A stretch of 64,000 bases of DNA from Chrysomallon squamiferum (GCA_012295275.1 CM022678.1:13962759-14026758); one strand, 5' to 3'. Positions 1 to 13,400 are shown, counted from the first letter of the stretch. Made by a program: numbers and translations. Notes: generated by a model not told the origin, from the sequence alone.

Positions 1-559
1 ATGTAAATAAATAGATCTGTTCACCAAGTTGGTACTCAAACTCAAAACTGCTTGAAACCAACATTGCATGGATAATAAACAACATAATGTCACAGTGATT
101 CTCTTTATTATGATAGAATTCAAATGACTTGATAATGACAAGGAAACAACACTTCAGCTGACATTGAGTTTCTCTGTCAGCATGTTGCCATTCGCACTTT
201 TTAACTATGTTATTATTGTCTAACAACCAACATCTTTGGGAATGTGGTCCCAGGAACATAACTAAACAATAATCTTGACCCAGAGTTCATACAGCCAGGG
301 CAAATTGAAATTCAAAGGCTTTGTCAAGGTATTTTCAATATGCCATAAAATCACTGCAATAACTTGGACTATATCTCTCTTAATTCTTTACATAAGTATG
401 GTATTTGGAACAAGATTAATAATTATAAAGCTAATTTTTACGAAGAATTAACATAAGTCTACCTAATAGCACATGTAGTTCCAAAATATTAAAACTGTGT
501 CAGTACATACTCACCAAGTATATTCATATTAATACACTTACAAAAATAAAGTTACACAG

Positions 560-1160
560 GCTGTACTGTTTCAGACAGACTTTGCTCCAATTTCTGCTTC
601 TGTGTCCTTCAGCTGTCAAGTTTTGTCCTTTGCTGTCCATCTGAATGAATTGGAATTGGTCACAAATGTTAGATTTCCTGTTACTTCTGCTTTCTCAGTT
701 TATCTGCTGATTCAATATAAGTTTTCATTTGCTGTTCCTCTGTTTGCAGTTTATCTAACTGTCTCTTTCTCTTCTGTCAGAGAATTGATATATTTCTGTC
801 TGTAGAAGCTTTTAATTTATTTCAACATGTCACCTACTGTTTTTTCTCCATTCCACCACATTTCTAATTGAGAAAACCTCTCGCAGTGGCCTGTCCATGT
901 GAGAGAGTCAACAACATTTTAATCACAGAATAAAAAAAATTGTGTTTATCAGAAGAACACATCCACTGTTGGAGCTGAAAGTGCATAATGAATCATACTC
1001 AAACATTGAAATACTGTCAACAAAAGTGCAGTACTGCTGTACAGTTCCATAAATGGGTAAACCTGACAGAACTTGTTTAACATATTCTGAGGCTCGCTGA
1101 GGTGTTTCTTAGCACATAGTACAATGCTCCAGCATTTCTTAAGAAGTGCTATCAAAAATG
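560..1160 (-). pseudogene. decayed hAT-like transposase C-terminus
   Basis: On the minus strand, fragments in shifting frames read like the C-terminal end of a hAT-related transposase. The best piece, near 915-865, reads LLTLSHGQATA followed by an RGF-like stretch, resembling the 'LSHGQA..ERGFS' dimerisation motif of this group. It is followed at about 800-670 by a charged coiled-coil tail (SLTEEKE, then in another frame QLDKLQTEEQQMKTYIES). Stops and frame changes break it throughout, so it cannot code for a protein. The 68-codon frame at 949-1155 lies just upstream in the expected order but has no clear match of its own. Family assignment rests on motif memory only. Confidence 0.42.
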
Positions 1161-2602
1161 CTTTACATTCCTCCCTTCTTGGACTGTTTTACTGCATCTT
1201 TATCTGCTTTATCTGTATTAAATTCTATATCTTTGTGATTAACATGATTGGTTTTGCATGTTTTGAACAGTTTCTCTGTTGTTGTCGAAAAAATGTTTCA
1301 CTCTCCTTGGTTCACAACATAATTTATCAGCATCTGCGATGATTGGTTATTGTATATCATGGGAAGCTACTTGGGTGTAAATATGCGGTGGAGCAAAACA
1401 GAAGTTCATAGAAATCACATCAAACCATTACATCAAAAACTAACCTGTCTATTTATATGCAACAATCCAGTATTATGGTGGTTCTGGCTGTAAAGGATTT
1501 CTCAGCTAAATTTAGATGAAGTAGGGACAGGATATATTCTGGCAATTATTTTTCACAACAAGATATTTATTTAGTCTAAATAAATATTAGAAAATATTTT
1601 TATATTAATGTTTTATTTTCAAGGAGTTTCTTGAGAATTTCAAGGACCTTTTACAGATAAAACATTGGTTTTTACAATTCAAGGAGTTTTCAATTTGTTC
1701 AGTTCAAATTCAAAGACAAAACCTAAGCCTAACCCTATCCACCTATCCCAGGGATTCTGTCAGAAGGGTAGCAGGGAAGAAAAGCCTAACATAAAATTTT
1801 CCAAGGGTAGAAAAACCTATTTTGATATTTGATGAACAAAAAAAATGTTTTAACCTATCTTTTATATTTTTAATCCAGTACTCTAACAAAACTAAGGAGG
1901 GTGTGATGCCTCACCATTATAAGGATAACAATGACAAAAATGCTTACAGCAGTGATTCTGATAACTGATCTCCATATCACAAAGCAAAATAAAAATAATG
2001 ATGAACTGCTCTATACAAAATTGTAGGCAGATCTTATGACATAGATATAACAGGTTTTTGATTGACAGGTATATTCAGTTAGCAGCTGACTTAAATGCAC
2101 CATCCAGAATCCTTTTCCCAGCTTCTTTCAAGTTCCAGACATCACAAATGATGATCCAGATGTTCTATGAGACAACCCCGATTCACCAGATGTAGACTTT
2201 CCAGATATTACTCAAATTTAATTTAGACTGATTGTAGTGGATTTACAGCAGAGATTATGGTAAACAATAAAAATGACTGCTTTTTTTCATACCTTTTATG
2301 TAATGTTTTATAAGCAGGATTATTTTTCTTTGCTTTTTTATTCTCATGCCACTAGATTTTATGCATGAGTAAGGTGTCCTGGAATCAGCTATACAGTACA
2401 CTATAATGGATTATTTTGCCAATTTTTACCCCAAGCTTCACTGGTTCAGGAAATCTCCAGGTCTGGATTAGTGAGATTCATGCACGCATGCACGTACACA
2501 CACACACACACACATACACACTGAAAGAACATAAAATGGTTTATTTTTGAGAGAAATATGCAGTAAGAACCCAGGAATCTATTAAAAAATAAATACACAT
2601 AC
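1161..2602. other. non-coding AT-rich stretch, no recognised gene
   Basis: No exon-like segment with plausible splice sites was recognised here on either strand. The stretch holds a short CA run near 2497-2515. It lies downstream of the last REC114 exon found, so it could hold that gene's next intron. I looked for the family's C-terminal FPAF-type motif on the minus strand and did not find it. Confidence 0.4.
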
Positions 2603-5600
2603 CTCTGCCACCTTTCCTAGAAGTGTATCTCCATTTAGTGTCTTCATCTTTTCATTCTGTACCCCTCCTAGAGATGTATGCCCTTCCTGTACAATTTATA
2701 ATGATGATGATTTTCAGAAATGAGACAAGATATTTTATAATCATCAGAAATGCACATTGTTATTAAAATCTTGGTATCAGATACCATTTCAGAAATCAGC
2801 AATTGTTGATGAACATAAAGCACATCAGATCTATGAAATTAAAATCATTAAAAGATTGGTTTAATATAAAAGTTAAACAAATATGTTTATTAAATATATA
2901 AATAATTATTATGAAAATGGATGCAGATAAATAAATTTAAAAATATAAAAAAGGTAAAATGGTATTATTGGAAAATGTCAATAAATAATTAAACCCACTG
3001 AATGTTATTTAATTATACTGTGCATATTATCAGAAGGTAATAGTATGTTTGCTTAGTACAGTAACATTACGGTGAACAAGAGACAAGCAGGATAAATATA
3101 AAAATACTTGAGAATAAATTTTTTGTTACTGTAATTTATTTACCTTCCATAATATTTTTTTTTAATATTATTCTCATAAAAGTTTTATGGTCAGTATTAA
3201 AGGCATGACTTGTCTGATAAGATTATAGTAATTGTAGATAGCAGTTATTATATAAATAAGTATCACTTAATATTTTATGCCATACAACTTCACTCAATCT
3301 TTTTGATGTTTAAATTTGTTATAATTATATAATAATATCCATAATAAGAGTATGAAATACAACCACTAACCAATACTTAACTTGTCATGGTTAATAAATG
3401 TAACTGTTTTAAGTAAATGAAAATAAGTAGATTTGGTAACGTATTTTAATACATTAATGATGAAAACATGATCCACTGATTGTTGTTACCTGCTACGTAC
3501 AATCATATTTTCATCTTGCATGTTTACTTATTTTATTTTGTATTATTATCATTTTTTTAAATTCTTTTAAATATTACTATGAAATTCATTAATTTCTTTA
3601 ACCTAAATAATTTAGTAGCTTGTAATTAAATATGCTTTAAATCTTGTTTCAAGTCTTTAAAAAATTAATGATACAAGTACTTACTAAAATAATATACTAT
3701 AAATCAAGATATTTACAAACAGATATTTAGAAAACAAGATATTTAGAAATAAACAAAAAAGAAAGAAATAAAAGTAAATCAGATGAGTAATCAATCATAT
3801 ATGTATATATTTTAATTTTCACCTTGATGGCATTAGCTGTGTCTGTTTCAATGTCTGTCACTGAGATGGACAGGTCAGTTTCTGTGTTTAGTTTAATTGG
3901 AAAATAATTTGACAGCTGCTTGACACACTCATCACACATTGCAATGCCTTTAATTTCATTGGTTCCATAAAACTTGAATCTGAAACGTCGAGTTTCATTC
4001 TGAAATTAAATATGCAATAATAATATAAATAGGACAGGTTCACTTACTGTGATTTATTTTAGGAACGATAATATTACTTTTTCTCTCTATTTTTTTTAAA
4101 AGAAAATATTACATGTAAAATTTTACTGGATAAAATGGAAGATATAATCAAATTTGTTACCTTACTATTTATTGTGATTACCTTCGTTTTAATCATGATC
4201 AGCATACTGTCTGATTTAGCCATACCTCGCATAATGGCCTTGGCTGCATTAAGTGAATAGCTTTCCTTTAAAGCAAAAGTAAGTTACTGTATTCTAATAA
4301 CAATAAACAATAGCCCTTAGTAGTGGTAGTTGTAGAATGAGATGTACCAACTACAACAAAAACAATAGGCTACCTTTTTAAAAACAAGCTGTTAAGATTA
4401 TTTTCAAACTGAAATATATATTACTGATTATTATAAATCTGATATTAAAAGTAATATTATAAATTTCTTATAACTTTCCTAGCTAGAATACACTGTCAGT
4501 CTATCACTGGAATGATATCAATTGCAGAAGAACATTCCTATTTGTTCACCATTTAAAGAAAGCCCTGTATCGGCAAATGATGATTAGCCAGTTTTGTCTC
4601 TCTGTGCTGTTTGCTCATCATTTTAAAAATGGCCCAGTAAAAACAAATGATAATTAAACTTATACATACAAAAAGTTACTCAGGCAATGACTTTTAGAGA
4701 TCATATACATATTTTTGAAAATCTGAGATATCCAAGAGATACATAACAGGGTAGGCTGAAAAGTTCATATGCTAACTACAAAAGACCAAAGCCAGAAAAA
4801 TTATACTTTGCATTAATTTGAAGTCTTCAGATTACTAACTGTATGCTTTAGTTACTGGTAAAACTACATTTTATTGTTCACAGAGGACTTCAAAAGATAT
4901 TATTAGTTGCAACTTTCGATTCATTGTTATTCAGTAACTGCAAAAGAAGAGCTTGACCCCCAAGGATATTCATGCTGATATTGTCTGTGTATTTGAGGGA
5001 TGATGCCCGAGCTTTATCAGAAATGGACTGCCTGGAACTGCCAAAACCTACGATAATATTGACTATAAGCATCACATATGGACAATAGATGATTGTTTTA
5101 TCAATGAAAGAATGGAGAATATTCTGCACACAGAACTTAGAATGTTTAAGGTTTCTGCATGATGGACATCTCATCTTCTGACACCTGATCATGCTGTTTT
5201 GTAGAAGATCCATCTAATTTCATTCAGGATTACCTAACCCTGGATGTATGTTGTATCCATCATCTTCTGCCAGAGACAAAGAAGCAATCAATGCAATGGA
5301 AACACATTCCTTCAAAGAAGGCCAAGGTTGTCTCAAAGCCATGGAAGGTGATGTCTCAGTATTTTGGAATGCAAAGGATAATGTGTTTGTAGACTACATT
5401 CAAAAGGGCCAATCCATACCATGGATAGCTTAGAGACTTTTCAGCCTACTCTCGTGGACTGGAACATTATCAGCTTAAAAGTGTACACACAATCAGCCTA
5501 ATGTCAGCACATTTTAGCATGTGTTAAACTTCTGAAATCACACACATAATATGGAGAGAATTATATGGAGAGAAACCACTTATGAGATTCTTAATTTGAA

Positions 5601-7144
5601 ATTTGGAAAATAAATCACATCTTTAACAAAAATGTAACAAAATTGGAATACTTTACTAATGTTAAGATTATCCAGAAATTAGATAATCACAGAAGTTTTA
5701 GCACTATATGTATAGCTATTGTAAAATGTACAACATTTGTTTTCTTTTACTTATAATAATATTATATATATTGATTTCCTTAGTATTACATTGTAAATAA
5801 AAATAAATAAATAATATAAAATAAAAGAAATAAAAAATAAAAGTAAAAGGCATAAATTAATGTGCATATATTTATACATGTTAGAGTCAATCTGTGAAAC
5901 TATTCATCATGCACAATGACTAAACAAACAATCATTTTATGAAATGCCTATGATGATGAGGCAGTATGTGAAACAACTGAAAATCATAGCCAGCCATTAT
6001 GCAAAATTACAAAAGTGATTCAAGTCTTATGTTAATATTTGTATGAAGCCTTTTGGTTTAAAATACTACTTAATACTACTTTATTATGTTTACACACAAT
6101 CAGTTTGATTTGAGCCTTCAATGTTTACTTACTGATAGTGATGTAAATCATACCATGTCAGTGACCTTACACCAGCCAATTAATTATTAATCCAGTTGTG
6201 GTAGACATGGGTAGGTTAGGTGTAACTGTGCTGGTCCAGAGATGAAAATCCAATACAGTGGTATCTTGACTTACGACTGCCCCAACTTACAAGTTTTCAC
6301 AGTTATGAGCAATCGCTTGGTCAGTTTTTTGCTTTGAGTTGCCAGCAAAAATCTGAGATATAAGTGAGCTTCAGATATGCTGCTGCTAGTTGGTGTAATG
6401 AACAACACAACATCTGGCCAGATATCACACATCTCACTTGTTTACTTCACATGGTTACCTTGCCGCAGAAGCATATCTGTTGTGTTGTTTGCGTTTTGTG
6501 CAATATTATGCCAAATTTCTTTTTTCTGACCATGGATTGTAAATGACAGTGCTGAGAAGATTAAGGGGATAACGTCCACTGAATTAAAGCATGAAATTAT
6601 AGAAAAACATGAGCAAGGTGTGCATGTAGTCGACTTGGCTAGGCAGTACAAGTGCAGTACCATATGGAAACAGAAAGAGTTGACAAAGGCTGTAACTCCA
6701 GCCAAAGGCATTAAAATAATTTGTCTGATCTCCAAGATAAATATATTTTACAAAACCAATTTATTTCTTTACATTCTCTTTTATTTTGTTTTTATATAAT
6801 ATTTGTCATTTATAAATACATTTTTCTTATTTAAAAACTTGTAAGTCAAGGTACCACTGTATATGCAAATATTTAAAAGAAAAAGAAATCAGTTGCTGTT
6901 AGCCTTGTGTGTTATGCAACATGTTATACCAATATGTTACTTTCATGATTTAGTTCTGATAATTAAACATTTGAGTTTAAATAAAGTGCTTCATTACGAC
7001 TTGAGTGGTATGGTTACCAATAGCAATTTAATCATTTAGACTCCTGGTTATAATTTTTGCTCATTTTACCCTGGTTTATCCACAAACTGACTATAACATG
7101 TATAGACAGATCAATAAATAGATACATGTATTACAGAATGACTA

Positions 7145-7189
<45 letters not shown>

Positions 7190-8802
7190 TGTTCCGGCGA
7201 TATGTGCATATGATTATAATTAATTGAAAATGATAACATTAAAGATAATAATGCATACCTCTGTCATTCAGTTTCACTCCCTTACAAACTTTCTTTCTAC
7301 TTTTCTGGAGACAATAACAAGAAGATCAACATCATCAAGTTAACAACAAGAATGATAATTAAAAATAAAAAATATATTGATTCAAACCAAAATGACATTT
7401 CCTTGACAGAGGATTAAATGAGCTGTTTCAGTAAGAGTGAGTACTAGATCATCTTGTCGATCATCAAAGTACTAAAACAAACAAATAAAAATATATTTCT
7501 CTTTAAAAACTTAAATATTTCAAAGTATTAAAAGTAATAAATAATATTAGTTGCTAATAATAATAATAATAATTACATCAAAGTAAATAATTTATATACA
7601 TTTACAAATTCAATTGTTTAATAATGTAATTGATTAAGTAATAAAATAAATGACTACATAAATAACTAATAAAAACCAATTAAATTCCATTTGAAATCTA
7701 AACTAATATTTCTAATAAATAAAATTAACAACATAAATAAAATGTATACATTTTTGAGTCATTTAAAATTATATTTAAAAACAAAACTATGTAATAAAAA
7801 TATTTAAAATATTTTCTAATAGTCTTTAATTCTAGCTATTATCCATTGTATTTTTATCCCAGTTTCATATTTTTCAAATAAATCAGTTTTGTAAAATATT
7901 AATATTAAATGTACAGCAATCTCCCATTTTACAAGATTAATGGATATTCTTAAACAATTTTTTTTTTTTAAATAAAAAACTTATCATTTAAATGAAATGA
8001 AATATAATGTAATTATTGCAATGATCTTTTGAAAGACTTTTATTTTTTTATTTTTTGTTTACTATTATAACATTTAAAAAAAAACCATAATAAATAAATA
8101 AAAAAAAATATTTGTGCAACTTAAAATACTCTCCATTTCTTAAGACCTGTACATTTTATTTTTTTAATTTAAGAAAAATCTTTGTAGGCATGTTCTTGCA
8201 CAAGTGCTTCATTTACATGATACATCTGCCTTTCATCGCAGACTTCTTCTTTTACAATATTTGGAATTTATATTATATATTTTTGTTTTTGCAGCTTTTT
8301 GATCATTGTAAAACTACAGTATATCTTTTCAAAGCAGCTACAGCTACCTACAAAACCCTTTTAATTATGCTTTGTTGTCTTCATTCAGTGTTATAAATAT
8401 GAATGACTAACGCGTGCACACACACACACACACAAACACACATGCTTGTGAAACTTAAAAACAGCTTTTATTTTTTTAATTCTTACTTAGACCACATTAG
8501 GCAAAACTTAGTACTAAATAAACATAAATAGAATTTATAAACAGAGTTAACTTGAAAAATACAACCATGTAAATGAGGAATTGCTGTAAATTATAAAAAA
8601 ATGTGGTTTAACAAAGATCGACAGCACTACCTTTCACTCAGATAATCATTAGAGTTTGAAGCTAGAAATCCAACATCTCAGGTAAAGAAAAGATTGGATA
8701 TTATCATTTACTGAGAACAGAAATGTTTTGAAGTACCTGCCATGTTCCTCCATTGTTATTATTTATATACCGAGCATAGCGTTCTAGTTTCCATGTAAAC
8801 AT
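2603..8802 (-). CDS. REC114: REC114-like meiotic recombination protein, 3' end missing
   Basis: Five minus-strand exons join in phase 0: 8737-8802 (start, MFTWKLERYARY), 7388-7471 (DDLVLTLTETAHLILCQG), 4182-4265 (MRGMAKSDSMLI), 3823-3999 (TRRFRFKFYG then CDECVKQLSNYF) and 2603-2686. All have AG acceptors and GT donors. They give 165 residues with no stop. The order LERYARY, ILCQG, MAKSDS, RRFRFKF, CVKQL matches the N-terminal PH-like domain of animal REC114, a partner of MEI4 and IHO1 in forming meiotic double-strand breaks on chromosome axes. The start is supported by in-frame stops just upstream (TGA and TAG within 30 bases). The last exon (GDTLLGKVAE) falls in the variable linker and is less certain. 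The conserved C-terminal MEI4-binding helix exon was not found and is probably beyond the left edge. Intron 2 (4266-7387) carries a mariner and a Tigger element. Confidence 0.82.
4749..5452 (+). mobile_element. degenerate mariner element
   Basis: The ends form inverted repeats: GTAGGCTGAAAAGT at the left and its complement ACTTTTCAGCCTAC at the right. Between them, plus-strand fragments in changing frames read like a mariner transposase in the right order: ALSEMDCLEL, then RMENILHTELRMFKVSA, then SKKAKVVSKPWKVM, then a frameshift into VFWNAKDNVFVDYIQKG. Several stops and a missing C-terminal catalytic part make it dead. At about 700 bp it is roughly half the length of a full mariner. The 107-codon minus-strand frame at 4890-5213 is an antisense by-product. 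TA target duplications are not clear. The element sits in REC114 intron 2. Confidence 0.8.
6256..6859 (+). mobile_element. pogo/Tigger-type element with transposase N-terminal remnant
   Basis: The element begins CAGTGGTATCTTGACTTA and ends with the complement TAAGTCAAGGTACCACTG (with a G in place of one A), flanked by TA on both sides, the usual pogo/Tigger target site. Inside, plus-strand codons around 6550-6715 read KIKGITSTELKHEIIEKHEQ, then GVHVVDLARQYKCST, matching the N-terminal helix-turn-helix (CENP-B/psq type) of Tigger transposases. The DDE catalytic region is absent, so this is an internally deleted non-autonomous copy. A similar copy in the opposite orientation lies at 51648-52338. 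Antisense frames in both give similar but meaningless proteins. Confidence 0.85.
7148..7186. repeat. (CA)n microsatellite
   Basis: Uninterrupted CA dinucleotides, about 19 copies. It is flanked by 'gaatgactaacg' on the left and 'gcttgt' on the right, and the same flanks recur around the CA run at 8417, suggesting a dispersed microsatellite-bearing repeat rather than independent slippage. Confidence 0.9.
8399..8452. repeat. CA-repeat with conserved flanks
   Basis: The CA run is framed by 'gaatgactaacgc' and 'gcttgt', the same frame as the CA run at 7148, in the same orientation and in REC114 intron 1. Confidence 0.75.
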
Positions 8803-10090
8803 CTTCCACTAACGCTGGTATCAAAAAAACACATAACACATGTGATAGCATAGTGAAAACATAGAGACCAACAAAATACAGAGAACATAACACTATATAT
8901 CATACTAATCTGTAATTGTGTCTTATGTATAAGTGTGATTGTTTTTGTTTTTTTTGTTGTTGTTTTTTGTTTGAGTACTTCTTCAAATAAAATAATTTAA
9001 CAATTATTTCATTATTGTGTAAAACTGATTACCTTAGATCACAGTCAGTATGTAATAAAATTATTTTATTTATTTATTAACTAATCAATGATTAATTTAT
9101 TTTATTATTAATATTTATTAAAATATTATAAAGATTAATATATTATAGTATTGTTATTTTCAAAAAATTATTCTTAAACAATTGGCAGGTATCCACTGAA
9201 AATATATCGAAATTTATATTCTAAGGGGTTTCTATAACGGCGCAGTATAATTATATTTAAAAAGTTTACTTTTTCAAAATAAAACAATTACTCTTTTAGT
9301 AAATGATTTTACTGAATCATCTAGTAAAGTCTTAACGATTGTAAAGTTTTATCGACTTTTATGTCTTAAACAATAAATGCATAACTGTTTAATAAGTTAA
9401 TATATTAAATATAATAAAAATAAATATATAACCTTAAAATGAATGTAACAAAATATACTATTGCACTGATGTCAGTTTTAATGCATGACAACAAATTTCA
9501 AAGTCAACCGTCACACTCAGTCTCCCGCTGAAGGAACTCTAAATATTTGCCAAAAAATTGTTAAAAAAAAGAAAAATGAAAAAAAAAAACTTACACTTTT
9601 ATGTACGCATATACACATATTATTATTATTATTAGTAGTAGTAGTAATAGTAGTAGTATAATTATTATCTATTTCATTTCCATTTTTGAAACCAGTTCGT
9701 ACTACTTCCTAAAAGAAATCTATATGATATCGTCATAAAATAATAACAACTTATATGTATGTATACATGTAAATGTAGATTTTTTAGTATAGTATTTCAA
9801 TTTTAACGCACACATGCACACTCGTATATATGTGTGTGTGTGCGTGTGTGTGTAATTAGATTTTCAAAATTACTTGCATGATAAGGCCACGTGTACAACA
9901 TAGTGCCATAAGCATAGCAATTAATCAATATAGTAGGAGTACTGGTGATTTGTATAACAGTGAGTTATCATCATCATTATCAATGTTAGTATTAGTGTTG
10001 ATGTTATTATTGTTATTGCTGCTGCTACATGAGTGAATATAAACTGCCTATATTTTTAATATGAACTGAATTTGTTGTATTTTAAAAATC

Positions 10091-10119
10091 TAAAAAAAAA
10101 AAAAAAAAAAAAAATCTAA

Positions 10120-10153
<34 letters not shown>
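10091..10153. repeat. poly-A and (AAT)n low-complexity tract
   Basis: A run of about 24 A residues is followed by a dozen or so AAT triplets. It lies between the REC114 and MFF starts. Short minus-strand frames here encode only poly-Ile/Phe and are artefacts. Confidence 0.9.
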
Positions 10154-10154
<1 letters not shown>

Positions 10155-10320
10155 GAATAACATAAAATATAAGAAGTTTCTGTACTGGAAAATGTTTTTC
10201 GTTTTTCTCTTTTACTTTTCCTTTTAGTTGGAATATGTACTGAAAGCGAGCTCTGTATTTCTTTCTTTTAAAATATTTAGCTAACACTAGTTGTTTAGTT
10301 ATTAGTTTTACTATTCTTGT

Positions 10321-10413
10321 GTGACGTAATCAATTAATGTGCTTCCTTTACAAAATGGCGGCTTCCACGGATAAATGAACATTAACGTAAGAAAAATGTT
10401 GATTATGTCATAG
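10321..10413 (+). promoter_or_regulatory. probable MFF promoter/5' leader with CRE-like and YY1-like sites and two short uORFs
   Basis: TGACGTAA at 10322-10329 resembles a CREB/ATF site. AAAATGGCGGC at 10352-10362 matches the YY1 core (AAnATGGCGGC), often found at start sites of mitochondrial housekeeping genes. If transcription starts upstream, the same ATG opens a 7-codon uORF (10355-10378, MAASTDK), and a second of 5 codons lies at 10396-10413 (MLIMS). Both end before the MFF start at 10488. The start site is not known, so the uORFs are conditional. The divergent REC114 gene starts 1.7 kb away on the other strand. Confidence 0.5.
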
Positions 10414-10487
10414 GGAACAGGAAAAGCGCTATAGAGTAATAATTTTTTTTCTTATATAAAAGGGTTCAGTCAAAAAATATTGAAGAA

Positions 10488-13400
10488 ATGGACCGTGATA
10501 ATTCGTATCAGGTAATTTTTATATGTATTTATATCACTCAGATTTTGAGGAGATAATTATTACTATTACTTACTACTACTAGTACTAGTACTAGTACTAG
10601 TAGTAGTATTACTTTATTAGGTAGCAATGCTAACGCAGTAACGGCCACTAGGGGCACTCGCTACCTTTTCTTTTTCAGGACTGGAGCAAATTCCCAACCT
10701 CAAAAAAGTTACGCTAATTTATTATATGTTTTAAAGCAGAATGAGATAAAATATTAGTTTATTTTGTTACGGGAATTTCGTAAAAAGACGTAATTGAAAA
10801 TCCGAAAATAAAGCGAAACAGGGAAGTTGATAAAAATGACAGCTGAAAAAGCCTGAATTATACTTTTTATAGTGAATATTATATATTCATAATATTGGAG
10901 AAAAACTTTAAAAAACAAAACAACAGTGCTGAATAGATTATTTAGACCTGTCTTCTTTCACACTGTATTTTACAAATAATGTCTGTATTTGTTAATAGAA
11001 ATTTGAAGTGAAACGGTAGTGCCCGATTCTTGAAAAATAACCACTCAGGAGCGACAGTTCTGTATGCCATATATGATATAATATGGTCGTCTGCAGAAGT
11101 AAACATCAAAATAACAACAACTCTTACAAGGAATGATTTCATATTCATCAATTGATTAGGCCTAAAACATTTAACTCAGTAAGGCTACCTGTATTAAGGT
11201 ATTCATAAAAAGAACACTTTACTGAATACAGAATAGGTAATGCAATTTGATAAAGATATCTCATGAAATAAGTTTTTTATGATTTAAATTGAGTATTTCT
11301 TATAAAAGTTGAGGGTATTTTTCATTTATAATCTATAGAGAAACTGCAATTCATTTTTGTCATTTTGCAACATAAATGCCGAATATCTTATGTAGCATTA
11401 ATCCAATATACATATATTATCTGTCAAAATGAAAGTTTTAGTAAGTTCAAAAGCTATACAGTATTTTTAAGCAAGCTGCTCAAGAATTTTAATGAATTAA
11501 TTAATTGCATTGATTAGCTCAAATGTATCTTACACTTTAATTATGTAATTCTCAAAAACTCCATTGAAATAGAAAGATAATTTTTGAGACTACTTGTAGA
11601 ACAGTAGAGGCTTTACACGTTAAAGCATTTTACTAACATTAACTTTCACCAGTCAATTAATTGCATTATTTAGAGTTTATTTGTGTAATGCCTTCATTAT
11701 ACATCTGTAACATTTCATAAAAATAAAACCATTGGTTATGAATTATATCTGGAAATAGACTATTTGATGTTTTAAAAGCATCATACGATCATACCATACA
11801 ACACATATTACTTGTATCATGCCACATAAATACTTGGTTACTCAGTAAAATCAATGAAACTTTGAACTTGAAAGACATTGGTTGTGGCTGCATCATTTGC
11901 TGAGAACACATGTATTTTGCTATGCAAAATTAAATACCTGCTACCCTAGCAGACTGAGAGAAATGCATAATTGGTAATTTGTATATGATTTAATGTCTCA
12001 ACTCAAGTGAGCTTACCTTGGACATGCGATGATCATTTTGAAACAGTAAATGTGTCTGTTGATGCTCCGTTGTTTATCAAAGATCAAATGTCAGAAAATG
12101 AATACTGTGATACAGCTCAGTGTGTTTACTATGTCATAATATTGTTTGTTTTTGAAATTGTGAAAAAAAGTGTGAATGAGGGAACACTGTTCAAGGTAAG
12201 AACAGCAGAGCTCTTACATTATTTGTTACATACCTATTTTACAGCACTAGTGACTATACACTGCATAACGGAACTAGGATTAAACTGCAGTTGAAGCCTC
12301 ATGTGTCAGTATTGCAGGGACCATAGAAAAGTACTGAGTTAACCAAATATTGACTCAAACAATGTTAGTTATACAAAACACTGAACTTGCCCCCAAAAGG
12401 GTGCTCAAAAATGAAATACATAAATTAAAAATACACTTGTAGAATAATACTATTTTAACACAATGTAAGAATGAAAATAATTACTTCACTGAAACTAGTC
12501 AGTTCTTAGCAGTGCTCAAACCTAATGAATCAGAAGTAGAATTGCTCATCTTTATAACAATTTCTGTAAACTGCAGGAACCAAATTTGAATAAATTAATT
12601 ATAACAAGCTTGAACTTAGAAAATTTAAGAATAAAAACATGTATTAGATGAAAAAACATGTATTAGATCTAACATACATCGGCCTACTTAACTAACAACT
12701 TTGACCTTCAGTTTTACTAATTTTAATAATACTAATGGAGAGTAACAATCCAGAAAGTGCAAAAATATGGGAAATTGTGAATGTAAACATTAACCTTTAT
12801 AACAGCTTTATAATTCAGTAATGTAATAATGTAAGAAGTACATCCAGACAAAAAAAAGTAAATAAACATCATATAATATAATCATAATGTAAATAAAAAA
12901 ATGTACGTTGGAAACTTTTGGCTAGTTGAATGAAATTTGTCAGATAAGGATTGAAATGGGTGCATTTGTAAAATGTATGGAAAGTGGCTTGACAGATGGT
13001 TACTGTGATCATATAGTGTATAACTTAATAGTAATTAGAGGTAAGATTTTGATAGGAGTGTGAAGTTAAAAATTATGTGATTTTCCAGATCTGGTCTGGA
13101 TTTCCTGAAATCTGGAAAACCGAGGTCTGTGAAATCAAGAGTCAACCGTATGTCATTTTAACACTATCAAAATTAAAGGTTTTACATGTCTAAAATAATA
13201 TTATCATTGTCAAAGAAATGCTGCACTCTCTAGGCAATTAAACTACCAATCAAAACAAATTAAAACTCTTTTATCTTTTTAAGGGACCTGTTCATCAGAT
13301 GACTAGTTACTTTGTTTTACAGTAATGTCATCTACTAACTTTGTATTTTCTTTTATGATCAATGAAACCACATAAAATTGTGCACAGTGTATTAGATAAC

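Noticed and set aside
4890-5213. 107-codon minus-strand frame
   Set aside because: It is antisense to the degenerate mariner transposase.
6442-6735. 97-codon minus-strand frame resembling the 112-codon frame at 51898-52236
   Set aside because: Both are antisense to the same Tigger transposase remnant, so the similarity is that of the transposon.
7248-7307. Possible extra REC114 exon on the minus strand (KSRKKVCKGVKLN)
   Set aside because: Its length (46 or 41 nt) would break the phase-0 junction between neighbouring exons, and the family alignment is continuous without it.
12007-12294. 95-codon plus-strand frame in MFF intron 1
   Set aside because: No family motif, no splice sites in phase with MFF exons, and MFF joins cleanly without it.
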